Positions 11,188-24,465 of a stretch of 64,000 nucleotides of DNA are shown here, piece after piece. The notes under the pieces are model-generated. The model was not told the origin of the DNA. It ran no database searches and was given only the letters and a program-made list of their open reading frames with translations. A program made the position numbers and the translations under genes. Positions within the stretch are counted from its first letter, which is position 1; each line of letters begins with the position of its first letter. This stretch comes from Mytilus californianus (lineage: Eukaryota; Mollusca; Bivalvia; Mytilida; Mytilidae). Location of the stretch: assembly GCF_021869535.1 (NCBI RefSeq), contig NW_026262690.1, positions 89,945,995-90,009,994 of the forward strand, in the 5' to 3' direction.

Positions 11188-12639
11188 ATTTCTTAAATCT
11201 TTTTTTTTTATTTCACTCCAATATCTGTCTCAAAATAACGGCAATTGCTGAACCCATGTCCTCAATGAAAAAAGCCACAATATTTTTTGGGGTTTTTGTG
11301 ACTACTAAATGTTGAAGGAAATTTGTATATTTTTCTTCATATAAATCTCTTATGCAAAATCTGCTTCTTTTCGAATAATTTTAAACTGTTACACTACATG
11401 ATAAAACAATCCCCAATCCAATCTTATTTGAATATTTGCCACCATTCTAACAAATTTCATTTATAATATGATTCCAGCAAACTTCTGTTAATAATAAATT
11501 TCTGTTCACAACCATTTGCAAAACATGTGTCAGTATATTATATTATGTGATATATTATTTGAAAAAGTGTTAGATATTTTTTTCTTTAATATAAGGATAA
11601 TGATATCGTATCCACTCTATTAATCCGATAATTTTATATCAAGCATTTTGCATTTATAAGGTTACAATTGGGGTGTCAACGTTAATTAATTGAAATGACA
11701 TGAACTGATGGTTTCGGTTTTCTTTACGGGATTGTGGCCACTAGTGTAAAAATTATAACGGGTCATATGTATAAAATTATCATTATTATAACAGGGAGCT
11801 TAATTTATTCACATTATTTGGAGTGAGCTATATTTTCAATCTTCCCCTGTAACTTGGATAACTAAATTTAACAAGTAAAATCTTTATAACCACCCTGTTT
11901 GTGGTCGTACATATTAAGCTGCTTTCACGGAGAAATGAATTTTTGGTTATTTCCAACAGATAAATAGGATTGTACTAATTGACATTATAGACGGATAAAA
12001 CATGGTCTATTCTAAATTAAAATTTGGAATTCAACAAGCTTTCACTACTGCGAATATTCTATTTACTAGCATAATCTAGCAAATGGAATAAATGCTAGTA
12101 TAACAATATCTTCGCTTGGGAATGCTTAAATATAAGACACAATTCATTTATGAATCTGCTATGGTATGAAACCTTACAACTGTATAAAATACCGAAATCT
12201 AAGGTGAGCAACATGACAGGTGTTACTATTACAGCATGATCTTCCGGACCACACCAGTTTTTTTGGATCGTGTTGCTCGATCAATCTTTGGTTGTTTGTT
12301 AAGATTTGATGGTATGGACTGTTTTTTGTTTGTTTAAGCACGGTACAGTCGGTATTTTGTCGAGATTTTCTCAAAGTATTAACATTTCAACATTGTACAT
12401 TAAACACACCAAGGAACAAACTGCCAAAAAGGGGACACAAAATATACGCATAATATACGTGTTTCTAGTTGTGACATTCTTACAACATACATCATACTGA
12501 AAAGGTTCGTGTCTCTGTAACATTCAGTTAGCTGATAAACTGATGATATAATAATTATCTGAACCGTAGTTTAAAAGACAAGGCCCAAGTTAAACCGATT
12601 TCAGTCGTGACTGCTGTAATATGACTGTGCTGGATTTTT
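11188..12639. other. Noncoding, no gene recognised
   Basis: AT-rich sequence with small overlapping ORFs on both strands around 12174-12500 that lack motifs. Nothing repetitive of note was seen. Confidence 0.45.
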
Positions 12640-13898
12640 ATATACGCGTTCCTGTCCGAAATTATTAGAAACAATAGATTAAATACATGTTTGTTAGTAT
12701 GTCACGATCGATCTTCGGACACACGAAGACCATGCAGTTGCCATTGCTGGATCGCATTGTTTTGCCGGCGTGAATTTAGAGCCTTTCAACATTAAGGACA
12801 TTGACTCCAAAATAAATTATAAATTGGACTTGAAAAATGACTGTTAAATAATTTTGTGAGTTGTACAACCAATTTTAAGCCTTCACTTTCCTTCTGTAGT
12901 ACCTTATATATCAAATCAGGACTGTAATAGAAAATAGTTATTTTTTTCAAATGGATTTTATAAACCATAATCAGTTATTTCGAATTTCTTTTTTGTTTTT
13001 CTTCTTTCAGAATCTAATGCACTCTTGGTAATATTTTTAAAAGCGTTCATGAAAACATTGTGACTAGCTAACAACGCCATAAACAATGGTCATTCTATAA
13101 ATGACCAATGACATTGTGTTAGCTTTACGGATCATATTTTCTCTGTAAGCTGCATAATGAACAGGATATGCTTAGCAGAGCATATGATATCACTCTCCCG
13201 TTTTGTTATTCTGTTCATTCTTTTAGCCAAACATTCGTTTGACTTGTTGTTTGTTTGTTAACAAATGAATATACGCGTTCCTGTCCGAAATTATTAGAAA
13301 CAATTGATTAAATACAGTTTTGTTAGTATGTCACGATCGATCTTCAGACAAACGAAGACCCTGCAGTTACCATTGCTGGATCGCATTGTTTTGCCGGCGT
13401 GAATTTAGAGCCTTTTAACATTAAGGACATTGACTCCAAAATAAATTATAAATTGGACTTAAAAATGACTGTAAAATAATTTTGTGAGTTGCACAACTAA
13501 TTTTAAGCCTTCACTTTCCTTCTGTAGTACCTTATATATCAAATCAGGACTGTAATAGAATATAGTTATTTTTTTCAAATGGATTTTATAAATCATTATC
13601 AGTTATTTCGAATTTCTTTTTTGTTTTTCTTCTTTCAGAATCTAATGCACTCTTGGTAATATTTTTAAAAGCGTCCATGAAAACATTGTGACTAGCTAAC
13701 AACGCCCTAAACAATGGTCATTCTATAAATGACCAATGACATTGTGTTAGCTTTACGGATCATATTTTCTCTGTAAGCTGCATAATGAACATGATATGCT
13801 TAGCAGAGCAGATGATATCACTCTCCCGTTTTGTTTTTCTGTTCATTCTTTTAGCCAAACATTCGTTTGACTGGTTGTTTGTTTGTTAACAAATGAAT
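12640..13898 (+). repeat. Tandem duplication of a 629-bp unit
   Basis: Copy 1 begins ATATACGCGTTCCTGTCCGA at 12640 and copy 2 repeats it at 13269, running to AAATGAATAT at about 13898. The copies differ by scattered substitutions and tiny indels only. The inner part (AATCTAATGCACTCTTGGTA...AACAATGGTC) is related to the small inverted-repeat element at 24309-24465. No ORF is shared. Confidence 0.9.
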
Positions 13899-15464
13899 AT
13901 TTATGCGATCATTTTATGATATTCGTGTTTGACCTATTAATCGTGGCTGATGATGCCCGTTCTGGTAGCGGTTATTCGAGAAACAAGTATCTTGCGCTCT
14001 GACTTCGGTATAAAACGTTTATAAAGAAATGCATTTGTTCACAAATATGAACAAAATATCAAAGATTTTTTTATTCACCTATTGACAAATTGAGTTGTCA
14101 TTGAAATATACTTTAAATATTTGATACGGAATACTTTTACCTTATATATAATCATTTATCAATTATCCATTTAATAAATATATCTAACGATAGTGTTAAT
14201 TGTTTATTTTTATCACATATGCTTTTAACATAATTCTTTGTAGTCTTTGTCTTGTTACACAGCTAGTAATACATATATTTTAGTTGTTCCAATATTACAT
14301 ATAGGCATGTCAAAATATCGTTGGACACTTCCTATGAAACCATCATACAGATTCACAAGATTCACTACTTAACTCTTCTTCTGTCACCGATCTGTTGATT
14401 TATCTCTGAGTTAACCCTTTATGATAAGTTTGAGAAAAAACTAAAATGTTTGGGAGCGTCGAAACCCACAAGCATAAATTGACCATTCAACCCTATCTTA
14501 AAGGAAATTTAATAGGGCTGTATTTCCGGTAAACAAATTAGCATTAAGAATTGTAGCATGTTGAACTGTATCTGAGTGATGTATGTTATTATTCCACTGT
14601 ATGAGAATATAACATTTCATTGTCTGAGACTACTTCACTTGACATTAAAAAACAACATCGTACGCACATCTGAATATCGTGGGGTGGCCCTATAATTTGC
14701 ATAGCATTATAACGAAGATAATCACAATTATAACATATCAGTTGTTTGTCACGCGGGATCATTGCTATATCCTTTACTTTTTTGTTGGATTGTTTTGATG
14801 TGAACTATATTCTTACCATTGTCGTGAATGTTAGCATACCTTTTTTCCTTGTTTATGACGAGTTTGTATTATACAATTTTGTTTTAACATGTCCGTTACT
14901 GTCATCATAGTTGTATCCATTTCCTTGTTTTGATGAGTTTTTTTAATTTAATTTGTTCTATGGCAAGTATATGTCTGCCACGAGGGTGATCATATTCTCT
15001 ATCTATGGAATATTTTAAAACAACCTTCTTTTTACCATGGTTGAAGATGCCATAATTACGAAGTTGCCCAATTTTCTAATTTATGGATAGTTTCGATGTC
15101 AATTCTCTGATCATATTGGTTGTCATGATTTACATATCCTTTTATATGACCTGTAGCTGCTGAATGACTCGATATTCCAGAGTAAAAACCCACTCCCTTT
15201 ACCAAAGAAGAAGGTATATACTAGAATATGTATTCCTTATTTTTATTATTCATTATCGGCTATTACCATCGAAAGACTTTTTTTAAACTTTGTGTTGCAA
15301 TATCCGTGAAATCAGGAGAATTACAATAATTAATATTTATGTCAACCGCTAATTTAATTATGTTCACCTGGAGGTAAAAATACTTTTTTCTATTTAGTGT
15401 ATTTCCATTTTGATTTTTTGATTTTGGGTTAAAAGATGAGTTCGATCTTTAACGTTTCAATTTT
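13899..15464. other. Noncoding, no gene recognised
   Basis: AT-rich sequence without long ORFs, tandem repeats or inverted repeats that I could see. Confidence 0.45.
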
Positions 15465-15860
15465 CTAATTCAAACCTAAGTAAGTTGATAAGAAAATCTG
15501 AGGATCCAATGGGTCTGTATGACTCATATGGCATTTGAACATACAATGCAACACAACAAATATATTTGTGATGAATGAAAACTGTGAACGCCAAAATCTG
15601 ATAAATTTTGCTGGACAAAGTTTCTGTCTATCAATTAGATAATATGCAAAAATATATAAAAAAAAAATTGGGTTCAAATTTAGGGCTACAGCTACTGTAA
15701 AGAATTGATTGTAGAATTCAATCATTTGACTTATTTGTAGATTTTGTGTTGCTGATAACTTTTCTGCTGATAGATAACCAAAAACGAAAAAAATGGTAAA
15801 CAAAAGTCATTGAAGGCAATAACCCCTATAAGTAGTTGACAGATAGTTTTGGCCATTCAG
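15465..15860 (-). repeat. Probable dispersed-repeat relic with a chance 112-codon ORF
   Basis: The minus strand reads MFTIFFVFGYLSAEKLSATQ and onward without a recognisable domain. The surrounding text (ATAACTTTTCTGCTGATAGA, TAACCCCTATAAGTAGTTGA) resembles a widespread bivalve noncoding repeat in my recollection, so I do not call a gene. Confidence 0.35.
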
Positions 15861-16569
15861 TTTATTTGTAGATGTTATGAAATCAAGTCAAATTAATCAT
15901 GTAACATTCATTAACTGATAATTGTATCTATTCAGCAACATGCACTATGTATAATAACATCATATTCAACTACAGAGAGTTTGGACAAAATTATGTTTGA
16001 GTTTATGAATGCGGCGACAGACACAATTATGAATAACTTGCGAAAACAGGTAAAATCAATGTCAATGGCGAAAAAGATCCACTTGATTCCCTCTTTTTGT
16101 TTTGAGTCTTGTTATTTTTCTATTTATTTAAGTTCTATTGTTTATAGCGTAAATATTGATACGTGATTGAAAACAGCATCGAATCGAATCATATGATGTT
16201 TAACCTTTTTAAGCAATCATTCTCTGTAAAATATTCTCAAAACGAGTAAATCTAATTATAAAAAAGATAACAAGACAGTTCCTTTTTTTGTTATATTCAT
16301 GACAAGAACAAAAACTCCAAGAAAATGTGATGATATATATTACTAACGGTTGTTGACATCTACTGGTATTTGAATACGTCAGAGGGTTAATAATATACAT
16401 GTTTGATGAGTTAATACTTAATAAATTTCAGTAATTTTGCGTATTACAATACAATAAAAACAAAATTTAAAAATGATACGTTGCTGATGAAGACTATTTT
16501 GTTATAGAATTGCATTTTTTATGCTTGTTTCCTAAGTTTTGTATTTAACTATTTTGTAATAAAACTGCA

Positions 16570-16870
16570 CTCTTTATGTTTGCCTTCTTTCTTTATTATG
16601 TATTTACGAACACCCGTAAGCAGACTGAAAAACAGAGTCAAAAGATACCAAGGGTACATTCAAACTCATAAGTCGAAAAAAAAACCTGACAACTCAATGG
16701 CAAAAAAGAAGTGGACCAAAAATAACAAACAACAGTACACAAAACACAACATAGAAAAAGCTAAAGAATGATCAACATGAACCCCACCAAAAAACCGAGG
16801 GTGATCTCAGGTGCTCCGGAAGGGTAAGCAGATTCTACTCCACATATGACACCCATAGCGTTAATCAATG
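16570..16870 (-). repeat. Dispersed repeat (GTTCGTGTTGCTCAG family), reverse copy
   Basis: AAAGATACCAAGGGTACATT...CAAACAACAGTACACAAAAC...GAACCCCACCAAAAAACCGA...GAAGGGTAAGCAGATTCTAC matches 44280-44480 on the same strand and 41795-42020 in reverse complement. Two small ORFs inside are by-products. Confidence 0.85.
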
Positions 16871-19450
16871 TGAGTACAAACCCAGTGATTAGTTTTATTT
16901 GATAGGACACATTTGGGAAAAAGAGTACGGGATTGTGGTTACAACAATTGGAACATATCGTCATCTATGAAACAGATATTCAACCAACTCGTGATGAAAT
17001 TATTAACCAATTGGAGACAACTCATAGCCATACTTCTGATATAATTTGTATAATGAGTTATCATAAAAATATTTTTTTTAAATATTTTTCAAAAGTATAA
17101 ATATTTCATTCTTGAGCCATCGGTGTAAATAAAGGCAACAGTAGTATACCGCTGTTCGAAAGTCATAAATCAATACACATGTTCATAATACGTTTTATTG
17201 CTGGTAGAACCTCAAAATACTACATAGATAAGTTTCAGAATTACGTTTAGGTATAATGTTTGATGATTTGTACTGTTTGTGATTGGCTTACCAACATCAC
17301 ATCTTGCAGACAAAGGGGGGTGATCAAAAACCTGAAACAGTTACGAGTGAAACCAGCAATTACTTTTATTCTTCAAAAGAAGAAGTTTAAAAGTCAAAAG
17401 AAAATCGAAGAAATGATAACCAACAACATTGATATAATATGAACTGTAAATGATAGAAGAATATAATTCATGTAAATATCAAACATATTTAAGTAAGTTA
17501 CTAAATATAATCAACTATGAACATCAGGAACATCATTTTCATCATTTAAATATATGAAGAGAATGCGATGCTAACTTAAGTGTATGAGCATATTGCTATA
17601 CTTTATATTTGAAAATAATATAACGTTCAAATGATTTTATATAATATATCTGCTTAAATGTTTACACAAATGTTATTAATTCAGACAACTTGCATTGGTT
17701 GACAAAAATCTTTTTTCTACATTGATTTTGATAAGCTAAATAACTCGAGTACATGCAATTTCGATACGATTAAATGACCCTTTTAAATAACTTATCTATG
17801 ACATATCTTTTTACACATAATATGCAAAAACCTTTTATCTTGTTTACTAAAATGATGCACGTGTGTGAAAAAATTAATATATATGAGAAAATGAATCTTA
17901 AACCGAAATCTTTAGGATGATTTGCGATATATTGGAAAATATACATGTAAGAATACAAATTCACTCAAAGATAATAAAATAGAAACTATAAACTCTAAAT
18001 ATGAATAATGAACTGTATGGCTCATCTGAAACAGTTATGAGTAAAACCAGCAGTTTGTTGCACGGTCATTTTTTTATTTAAAAGCGACACTTTTGAGATA
18101 GAAATCTACCTTTATATTTTTAGGTGACTGTTTAAGGTATAATAAATCAAATGTGTTACTTAATCAAGAACTTAGTTGCCCTTATAATTTGGGGAGTAAT
18201 GAGCGTAGAAGTAGCATTAAAACGTGGGCTAAATACAATAAAGAAATGTTGATTAACCGAGTAATCTCAACAACAACTTAATTCTAATATTGACTTTATC
18301 AAAATTACATTTGGTATTATTTCAGCTGACTTAGGAGATAAAACAATCTGTAAAAACTTTGACAATAAAAAATGTTTGTTACGTGATATATTGATAGATA
18401 AAATATCTTATAAAGGAAAATGGAAAGTGATAAATTTTAATATGATACCTTCAAAAACAAATTCTCAAAAACTAATTTACTTATGAATATTTATAAATTT
18501 CCTTCAAAATGTTTGAAATGATGTAAAAACTAGCATTCTGTTCATCTTTTTGCTACAAAATACATTTTCACATACGTCTAAAATGAACAATTTTTATAAA
18601 CAAATCACCGATGAATTGTTTTTAAATTGGTTAAATATACAGCAAAAAATTGCCGATTTTTGACTAAAATCTGATAAAAATTAATTATTTCAAAAGAAAT
18701 ATTACACAAACTCAAAGCACAGATATGTAGAGTAGAAAAGATATCGCTGATGATTTTACAACAGTCCGCTTGCGTTTATCTTTTAAAACAAAAAAGTTAG
18801 GTATATCTTTCGAAAGGATAGAAATGTCGAAGAAACCGAAAATTCCAGTAAATTTCTAAAATGTTGAGCCCATTTATCTCTAAAAGTAGCACATGAAGGT
18901 ATATTTGTTATTACATATTTGAATTGCCTAGGTGATAAAAAGCTTGTATGCAAACTTTCGTCAACAATTTTCCGTTGGATCAAAACTTTATCATGTGCCC
19001 TTAGTAATAGGCTGTTTTTTCATTGTATATTGTTTATTGCAGGTGATTGAGCTAGAGCTGAAGGACAGTAATCATGGCATTTTCTATCAGGTGTATAACT
19101 CGAGACGGAATAGCAATTCTGTTTACGCCCTTCTTATATTTGTGCTCTTTAACGTTTTAATTTTTGACTTCTTTTGTTTTGGCTTTGGACGTACCTGATG
19201 AAAGCTATTCCAGGAAAAAGTGTTGTATGTACTGAAATGTTCGTAAACATTGTTCTCATGTTAAAACAAACAGTATAAAGAGGAGTTCTCTGAATTTCTT
19301 GACGAGATCAAATAAAAAAAACATTATACGAGTATTGAAAAAATGTAATAACAAAATTGCAAAACTTTAAGGTAAATTTTAAAAAGGAGAAACTCCATAA
19401 AAACTAGAAAAAAATCAAAAACGCTCGACCATATGATCTAACGACACGAC
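16871..19450. other. Noncoding, no gene recognised
   Basis: A short repeat relic (AGTAGTATACCGCTGTTCGA) is at 17130-17180. An ORF at 18932-19198 includes a stretch bounded by TTTATTGCAG and CAG/GTGTAT (encoding VIELELKDSNHGIFYQ) that looks exon-like, but no homology or partner exon supports it. The TACCTGATGAAAGCTATTCC text at about 19190-19240 resembles a repeat. Confidence 0.4.
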
Positions 19451-19452
19451 TG

Positions 19453-19570
19453 GCATATAACTGTCATATCCTTGATTTTGTACAGGCATTTCTCGAATAA
19501 AATGGTGGGTTAAACCTTGTTTTATTGCTAGTTAACCTTTTCTCTGCCAAACAGTTTTTCTGGCCTATTC
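19453..19570 (-). repeat. Dispersed repeat (TTGGTACAGGCATTT...TTAAACC family)
   Basis: ACTGTCATATCCTTGATTTT...GGTGGGTTAAACCTTGTTTT...TAGTTAACC matches reverse copies at 2775-2895 and 3790-3900, and forward copies at 35780-36200. Confidence 0.7.
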
Positions 19571-19639
19571 AAAACCACTACCTTTGAGTGCCACGGCTGA
19601 GGCCAAAAGGCCAATGGAATTTTGATGTTACGTAATATT

Positions 19640-20450
19640 TGTTTTATTATTATTATTTTTACATATAAACTTTATTGCAAAAAGTAAAACCCTGATGGGT
19701 TAAAATGCAAACATAACAGACATGTACACAAGAAACAAACAATATATGAAAAAAGTTCGAAACAAGTCAAGTTGATATTAATAATGTATATATAAGTATA
19801 TATATAATTGACCAATGTGAAACTTATTTTCACCTTAACTCCATGGAATGCTTTATATAGCCCACAACACTAGACAAAATATTTTTTTTAGGATCTAAAA
19901 AAGTTTAGAGTTTGAGTCAAGCTGGTTAAAATTAGGATAATGGGTTTTAACTGCATTTATAAGGGGATTTCTAATATTACTGCTGATTTGGCAATGAAGG
20001 AAAAAGTGTTCCTCATCACCTAAAGTTTTGCAAACTGTTCACACTCTATGTTCTCTTGGAATTTTCTTATATCGACCTATTTCAATTTCCAAGTTATGGT
20101 CACTTATACGGAATTTTGTTGAAAGTTGACGACTATTTAAATTTTTTAGATTGTGCAAGTACTCTCCTAGTTTAATTTCATTTTTTGTTTACTATAAAGG
20201 TAAAATTTTGAACTGTTATCTATATCTAAAAGTTTTTCAAGAGTGATTTTATCATACATTTCTTTAACAATATGTTGAATAGTTTTTTTATTAGTTTAAA
20301 AAGTTTATCAAAATCAACATATTTTTCTTCACCAATATCAAATTCTTTAAAAAATGTGCTTTGCAAACGTATGCCAAGCATATATTCCATCTTTAGACAT
20401 AGACTTATTTACTTTGAAAATTTCTTTTACAAGGGTTATTTTCCTGACAG
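19640..20450 (-). pseudogene. Dead non-LTR retrotransposon (LINE), C-terminal ORF2 fragment and 3' end
   Basis: On the minus strand, 20220-19925 reads GEYLHNLKNLNSRQLSTKFR, then ISDHNLEIEIGRYKKIPREH, then a stop where a Cys is expected, then TVCKTLGDEEHFFLHC. This is the zinc-knuckle-like Cx2C...HF...C region found downstream of reverse transcriptase in many animal LINEs. Further upstream (to about 20450) the frame continues with interruptions (SKDGIYAWHTFAKHIF, KTNKKTIQHIVKEMYDKITL). At least three stops or frameshifts make it inactive. Homology fades near 19640, possibly the element's 3' UTR. Confidence 0.75.
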
Positions 20451-20984
20451 TTAATTCTACAAAAATATAATAAAACTTTGTGTTTTTATGAAGGAGTCAA
20501 GTGGAAACCGTCCTACCTCATATTTTGCAGCTATGAACAATACGTCATAATGCTAAAAGCGGGATATGGGTGATCGCCGGCGTCAACTCTATTCCTAATC
20601 CATGATTTTGGGTTTTGCTACCAGAAGATGAAGAAGACCCACAATTTAATATTAAGCCCGAGGGGACAAATAAGAATGCTAAAAATAAACTCGTCGCCAA
20701 TAGTTTATTGTATTTACTCTTCTCTTTAGAGTTGACGAAAGTATTTGTGCGACAAACAAACATGTTGGAAGAGTTTCTCTGTTTTGTTGACTTTTGGCAA
20801 ACATAAGCACCTGTTAGCTTGGTACATGTATATGAAATTCTTTATGTTCAGATAATAAAAAAAAAGTTGTGTTTATATTTTGTTGAAGAATATTAAAATA
20901 AACATTAGTAACTTTAAAAATTTACTATTGAGAAAATGTGTGTTCAGTGACTTAACTTCAATTCGATAAATGTCTTCGGGTTTA
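20451..20984. other. Noncoding, no gene recognised
   Basis: Two overlapping small ORFs on opposite strands (20545-20806) have no recognisable domain. Confidence 0.4.
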
Positions 20985-22496
20985 GACCGTGTATATTTAC
21001 GCCAAACAGTTGTCATTTTAAACTGACAAAATAGATTTTGCAAATTGCCCTACAAATTTCAAAGTTAATTGTTTTGAAACATGTAACAAAATTCTTTTGG
21101 AGTCACTTTTGAAAAATCATTTTCTTAATGAGTTTTGACATTTATTATATTAATGTGATTACAATTTTTGATTTCACAAGGATATTAAGAAAATATTAAT
21201 AAGTTTGTGTTCAAAATGATTTACTTTATCAACAGTTTGAATAAATAAAATGATTTGCATTTGCTTGTTTTAGAAAAAAAAATTATTTCAATTTCAGTGT
21301 AAAAGCAAATATTGAAATCGCTGACCTTAAGCATTTTTCAATTTGACTTCAAATATTGAAAAATGAAAAATGCTCTAACGTGGAGCATTTTTCATTTTGA
21401 CTTGAAATTTTGAAGAAAAAAAATGCTCCAATGGGGAGCATATTCAATTTGACTTGAAATATTGAAAATTGAAAAATGCTCCCAATATGGAGCATTTTTC
21501 ATTTTGACATTATAAATTGAAAAATGAAAAATGCTCTAACGTAGAGCATTTTTCATTTTACTTTGCAATATTAAATTTTGAAAAATGATCCAATCTGCAT
21601 CATTCTTTTAATTTTTAATGAGTAGAACGAAATGAAATTTGTCTCAATATTTTTGTTTTAATTTTTCAAATTGTCGACACTATTTTTAAATGTTTCATGG
21701 TTTCTTCTTTCTTTTTCCTTGTTTAAGCAAGATATCTTGAAGAACTTGTTATTGATGTATACAAGTGCACTGTGTGTGGCGTCAACTAATTCCTAACATG
21801 AGTTAGTATACTGAAAAGTACAGTAATGACCACAAAGATGTGAACTTTTATAAATTTGTTTACCCGCAAAACACACACGACTTTATACCTACATGTGTCT
21901 GGAACATGCCAAATATCTTTATATATGTATATATGATAACATTGAGAATGGAAATTGGGAACGTGTAACAGAGACAACAACCCGATCAAAGAGCAGAAAA
22001 AAGCTCAAGGCCACCAATTGGTCTTCAAAACAGCGAGAAAATCCAGCACCCGAAGACGGGCTTCATAGAGCTGGCCCCTAAAAAATGAAAAATGCTCCAT
22101 ATTGGAGCAATATTTTTCAATTTTCAATATTTCAAGTCCAATTGAAAAATGCTCCAAGTTTCAATATTTGCTTTTTACAATGAAATTGAAATATGTTATT
22201 TTTTCTAAAACAAGCAAATGCAAATAGTTTACTTTATTCTAACTGTAAAAATCAAATCATTTTTAACACAAGCTTATTATTATTTTTTTTTCAATTTCCT
22301 CGTCAAATCAAAAAATGTTATCTTATGAAAATGATAAATTTCAAATCTCATTAAGGAAATAATTTTTATGAAGTGACTACAAAAGATTTTTGTTACATTT
22401 TTCCAACCAATAAACCTTAAAAGTTGCATAGCAATTTGCAAAATCTATTTTCCATTTTAAAATGACAAATGTTTGGCGTAAATGTACACGAACGGG
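20985..22496. mobile_element. Long-inverted-repeat foldback element with internal hairpin tandem units
   Basis: The left arm (about 20987-21330, from CGTGTATATTTACGCCAAAC) is the inverted complement of the right arm (about 22160-22490), at roughly three-quarters identity over some 340 bp. Next to the arms are short palindromic units, GAAAAATGCTC...GAGCATTTTTC, at 21365-21393, 21421-21442, 21471-21500, 21526-21555 and 22088-22118. The middle is interrupted by unrelated sequence, including a dispersed repeat at 21925-22081. The structure fits a foldback or long-TIR DNA element without its own transposase. Confidence 0.85.
21925..22081 (-). repeat. Dispersed repeat nested in the foldback element
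   Basis: GAGAATGGAAATTGGGAACG...AGAGACAACAACCCGATCAA...AGCTGGCCCCTAAAA is the reverse complement of the repeat at 60650-60830. It ends exactly where foldback sequence resumes, which suggests a later insertion. Confidence 0.85.
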
Positions 22497-23289
22497 GTTT
22501 CTGTTTTCACTGCAACTTGACTGAATGCATATGAAACTTTCATCAGCTAAACAAAGCAAACATACTTACAGACAAAGTAACACAAAGATAAATTGAAGCA
22601 AAATCATGGTCCGATAACGTTTACAGTTTTATGCAATTAATATTCGTCACCTACAGTGTTTTGTCATATATTTCCAATTAAACTACGTATTTTCCCAAAA
22701 AAATATTGTGAGGTTAATTCTGGCTGGAATTTTATCAACTTAATACCAATAGAAACATAGTTGACATAGGTTTATTTGGTTATATTTTCTATACGAAGCG
22801 TCTTCCTCTTCTGATGATACAAACACAAACATTATTTTTGTCAGGAGATTTGCTATATAGTTCAACCAAATTGAAATGTAAAAAAAATATATATATATTC
22901 ATTCATGATAACATCAAAATAAAACACAAAAAAAAAAAAAAAAAAAAAACAACGTTATGACCACGTACGTAGACACATACACTTCAAACAATTCTTCTTT
23001 TTTTCAACTCAGAGTTTGTTAAAATATAAGCATACATAGTACCAGCGTTCAAAATATGTTTTTTAAATATGTTATCATTTTAAAGATTTAGCAAACAATT
23101 GCAAATGACGAATGATTATTGCAAAACACTAAAACGTGTGACAACCGTGAGGGCTAAACAAAAATAATGACGACTGTGGCTGCAAAGTATTTCGCTCAAA
23201 CCTAAAAATATTATCATAACATAGAAGTGGCCAATCAAATTTTAATCTTGATATCCAGCGTTTAAAAATAAACCAAGACTAGATAAAGT
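22497..23289. other. Noncoding, poly-A tract only
   Basis: A 22-nt A run lies at 22928-22949. No gene or other structure is seen. Confidence 0.5.
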
Positions 23290-23977
23290 GATGCCCCCGC
23301 ACTCCACTCTGAAGTAACTGTATTATAACAAAGTCAATGTAGGACTTTCTTTGAGATATTATTGTGTCTGGGAAACATACATGATGCCCCCGCAAATGCA
23401 AAGTGTTATTTTAGAATACACAAAGTTGAGCATGGGAGCACATAGGTCTAAGGTTCACTGTAGGAGGAGTTATCCGGAAAAGCTATGCACCTCTTATGCA
23501 CGTATATTCTCCAAAAATGACAAAGTTCAACTATCTCCCAAAAGAGCAAATATTAATAAAAATCAAAACCCTGACCACATGCACACCTTCAATATTAAAC
23601 AAACAGCCAGCAAAGTGAAAGCTTCCTAGCATTAAAACTGTAGGAGGAGTTATCCGGAAACGCTATGCACCTCTTATGCAAGTAAATAATCCAGAAATGA
23701 CAAAGGTCAACTATCTCCCAAAAGAGCAAATATCAATAAAAATCAAAACCCTGACCACATGCACACCTTCAATATATGTGCAAACAGCCAGCAAAGTGAA
23801 AACTTCCTAGCATTCAAACTGTAGAAGGAGTTATCTGGACTAACTATATACCCATAATGGGACGGACGGACGGAAGGACGGACAGACGGAGGGGACAGAC
23901 CAAATGACTGACAGACGGACAGACGGACAGGGGTAAAACAATATCCCCCCAACTTTTAGTTGCAGGGGCATAAAAAA
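23290..23977 (+). mobile_element. Helentron-type non-autonomous element (180-bp tandem core)
   Basis: ATGCCCCCGC occurs at 23291 and again at 23384. A 180-bp unit (GTAGGAGGAGTTATCCGGAA...) follows at 23460, 23640 and, truncated, 23820. Then come an ACGG/ACAG microsatellite (23858-23935), a terminal hairpin (about 23944-23971) and A6. The start matches the inverted complement of the end (TTGCAGGGGCAT). This order is that of the bivalve pearl/HINE class as I recall it. Confidence 0.8.
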
Positions 23978-24308
23978 TCGGACAAAAGATCGGAAAATTA
24001 AACATTAAATGAAAGTGATTAAAAGTCTCTACAAAGTACACATGTTTGTGAAATTATGGATTAACTACTTATTATTGGCTACTAAATATTAAGCGGCAAG
24101 TATTTTATTCACCAAGATAACATGCTGATTAGATGCACAAGGTCAGAGTCACTAGGCAGACACCAATCAGTATAGAAAATTTCGATATAAGTAGTTGTTT
24201 ACTTTCCGATATGTTTAAGCAAATAAAATATCCGGAAATATGAGGCATAATAGCTGAACGTTGTTCCGTTAAATTTAACAAACTCAAACAGACATAATTC
24301 GTCGTTCC

Positions 24309-24465
24309 AGAATCTAATGCATTCTGGGTAATATTTTCAAAAGCGTACACCAACACGTTGTTATTGGTTTAAACCGTACTAAACAATGGAAATTTAACTC
24401 ATGGCGTAAAGTTATTTTCATTTTGGTGTACGAACAATGAGATTACCCATAGTCCTTAAGATTCT
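24309..24465. mobile_element. 157-bp MITE-like element with terminal inverted repeats
   Basis: It starts AGAATCTAATGCATTCTGGG TAAT and ends ATTACCCATAGTCCTTAAGATTCT, an imperfect 24-bp inverted repeat. Related sequence is present in both units of the duplication at 12640-13898. No convincing target-site duplication is seen. Confidence 0.7.

Noticed and set aside
15465-15803. 112-codon minus-strand ORF
   Set aside because: AT-driven hydrophobic sequence in repeat-like surroundings with no recognisable family.
18932-19198. Exon-like stretch encoding VIELELKDSNHGIFYQ between TTGCAG and CAG/GT
   Set aside because: No homology, no partner exon, and the following text resembles a dispersed repeat.
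23460-23830. Possible CRISPR-like array from regular repeats
   Set aside because: The units are 180 bp and contiguous, without short repeats and unique spacers, in a eukaryotic genome.
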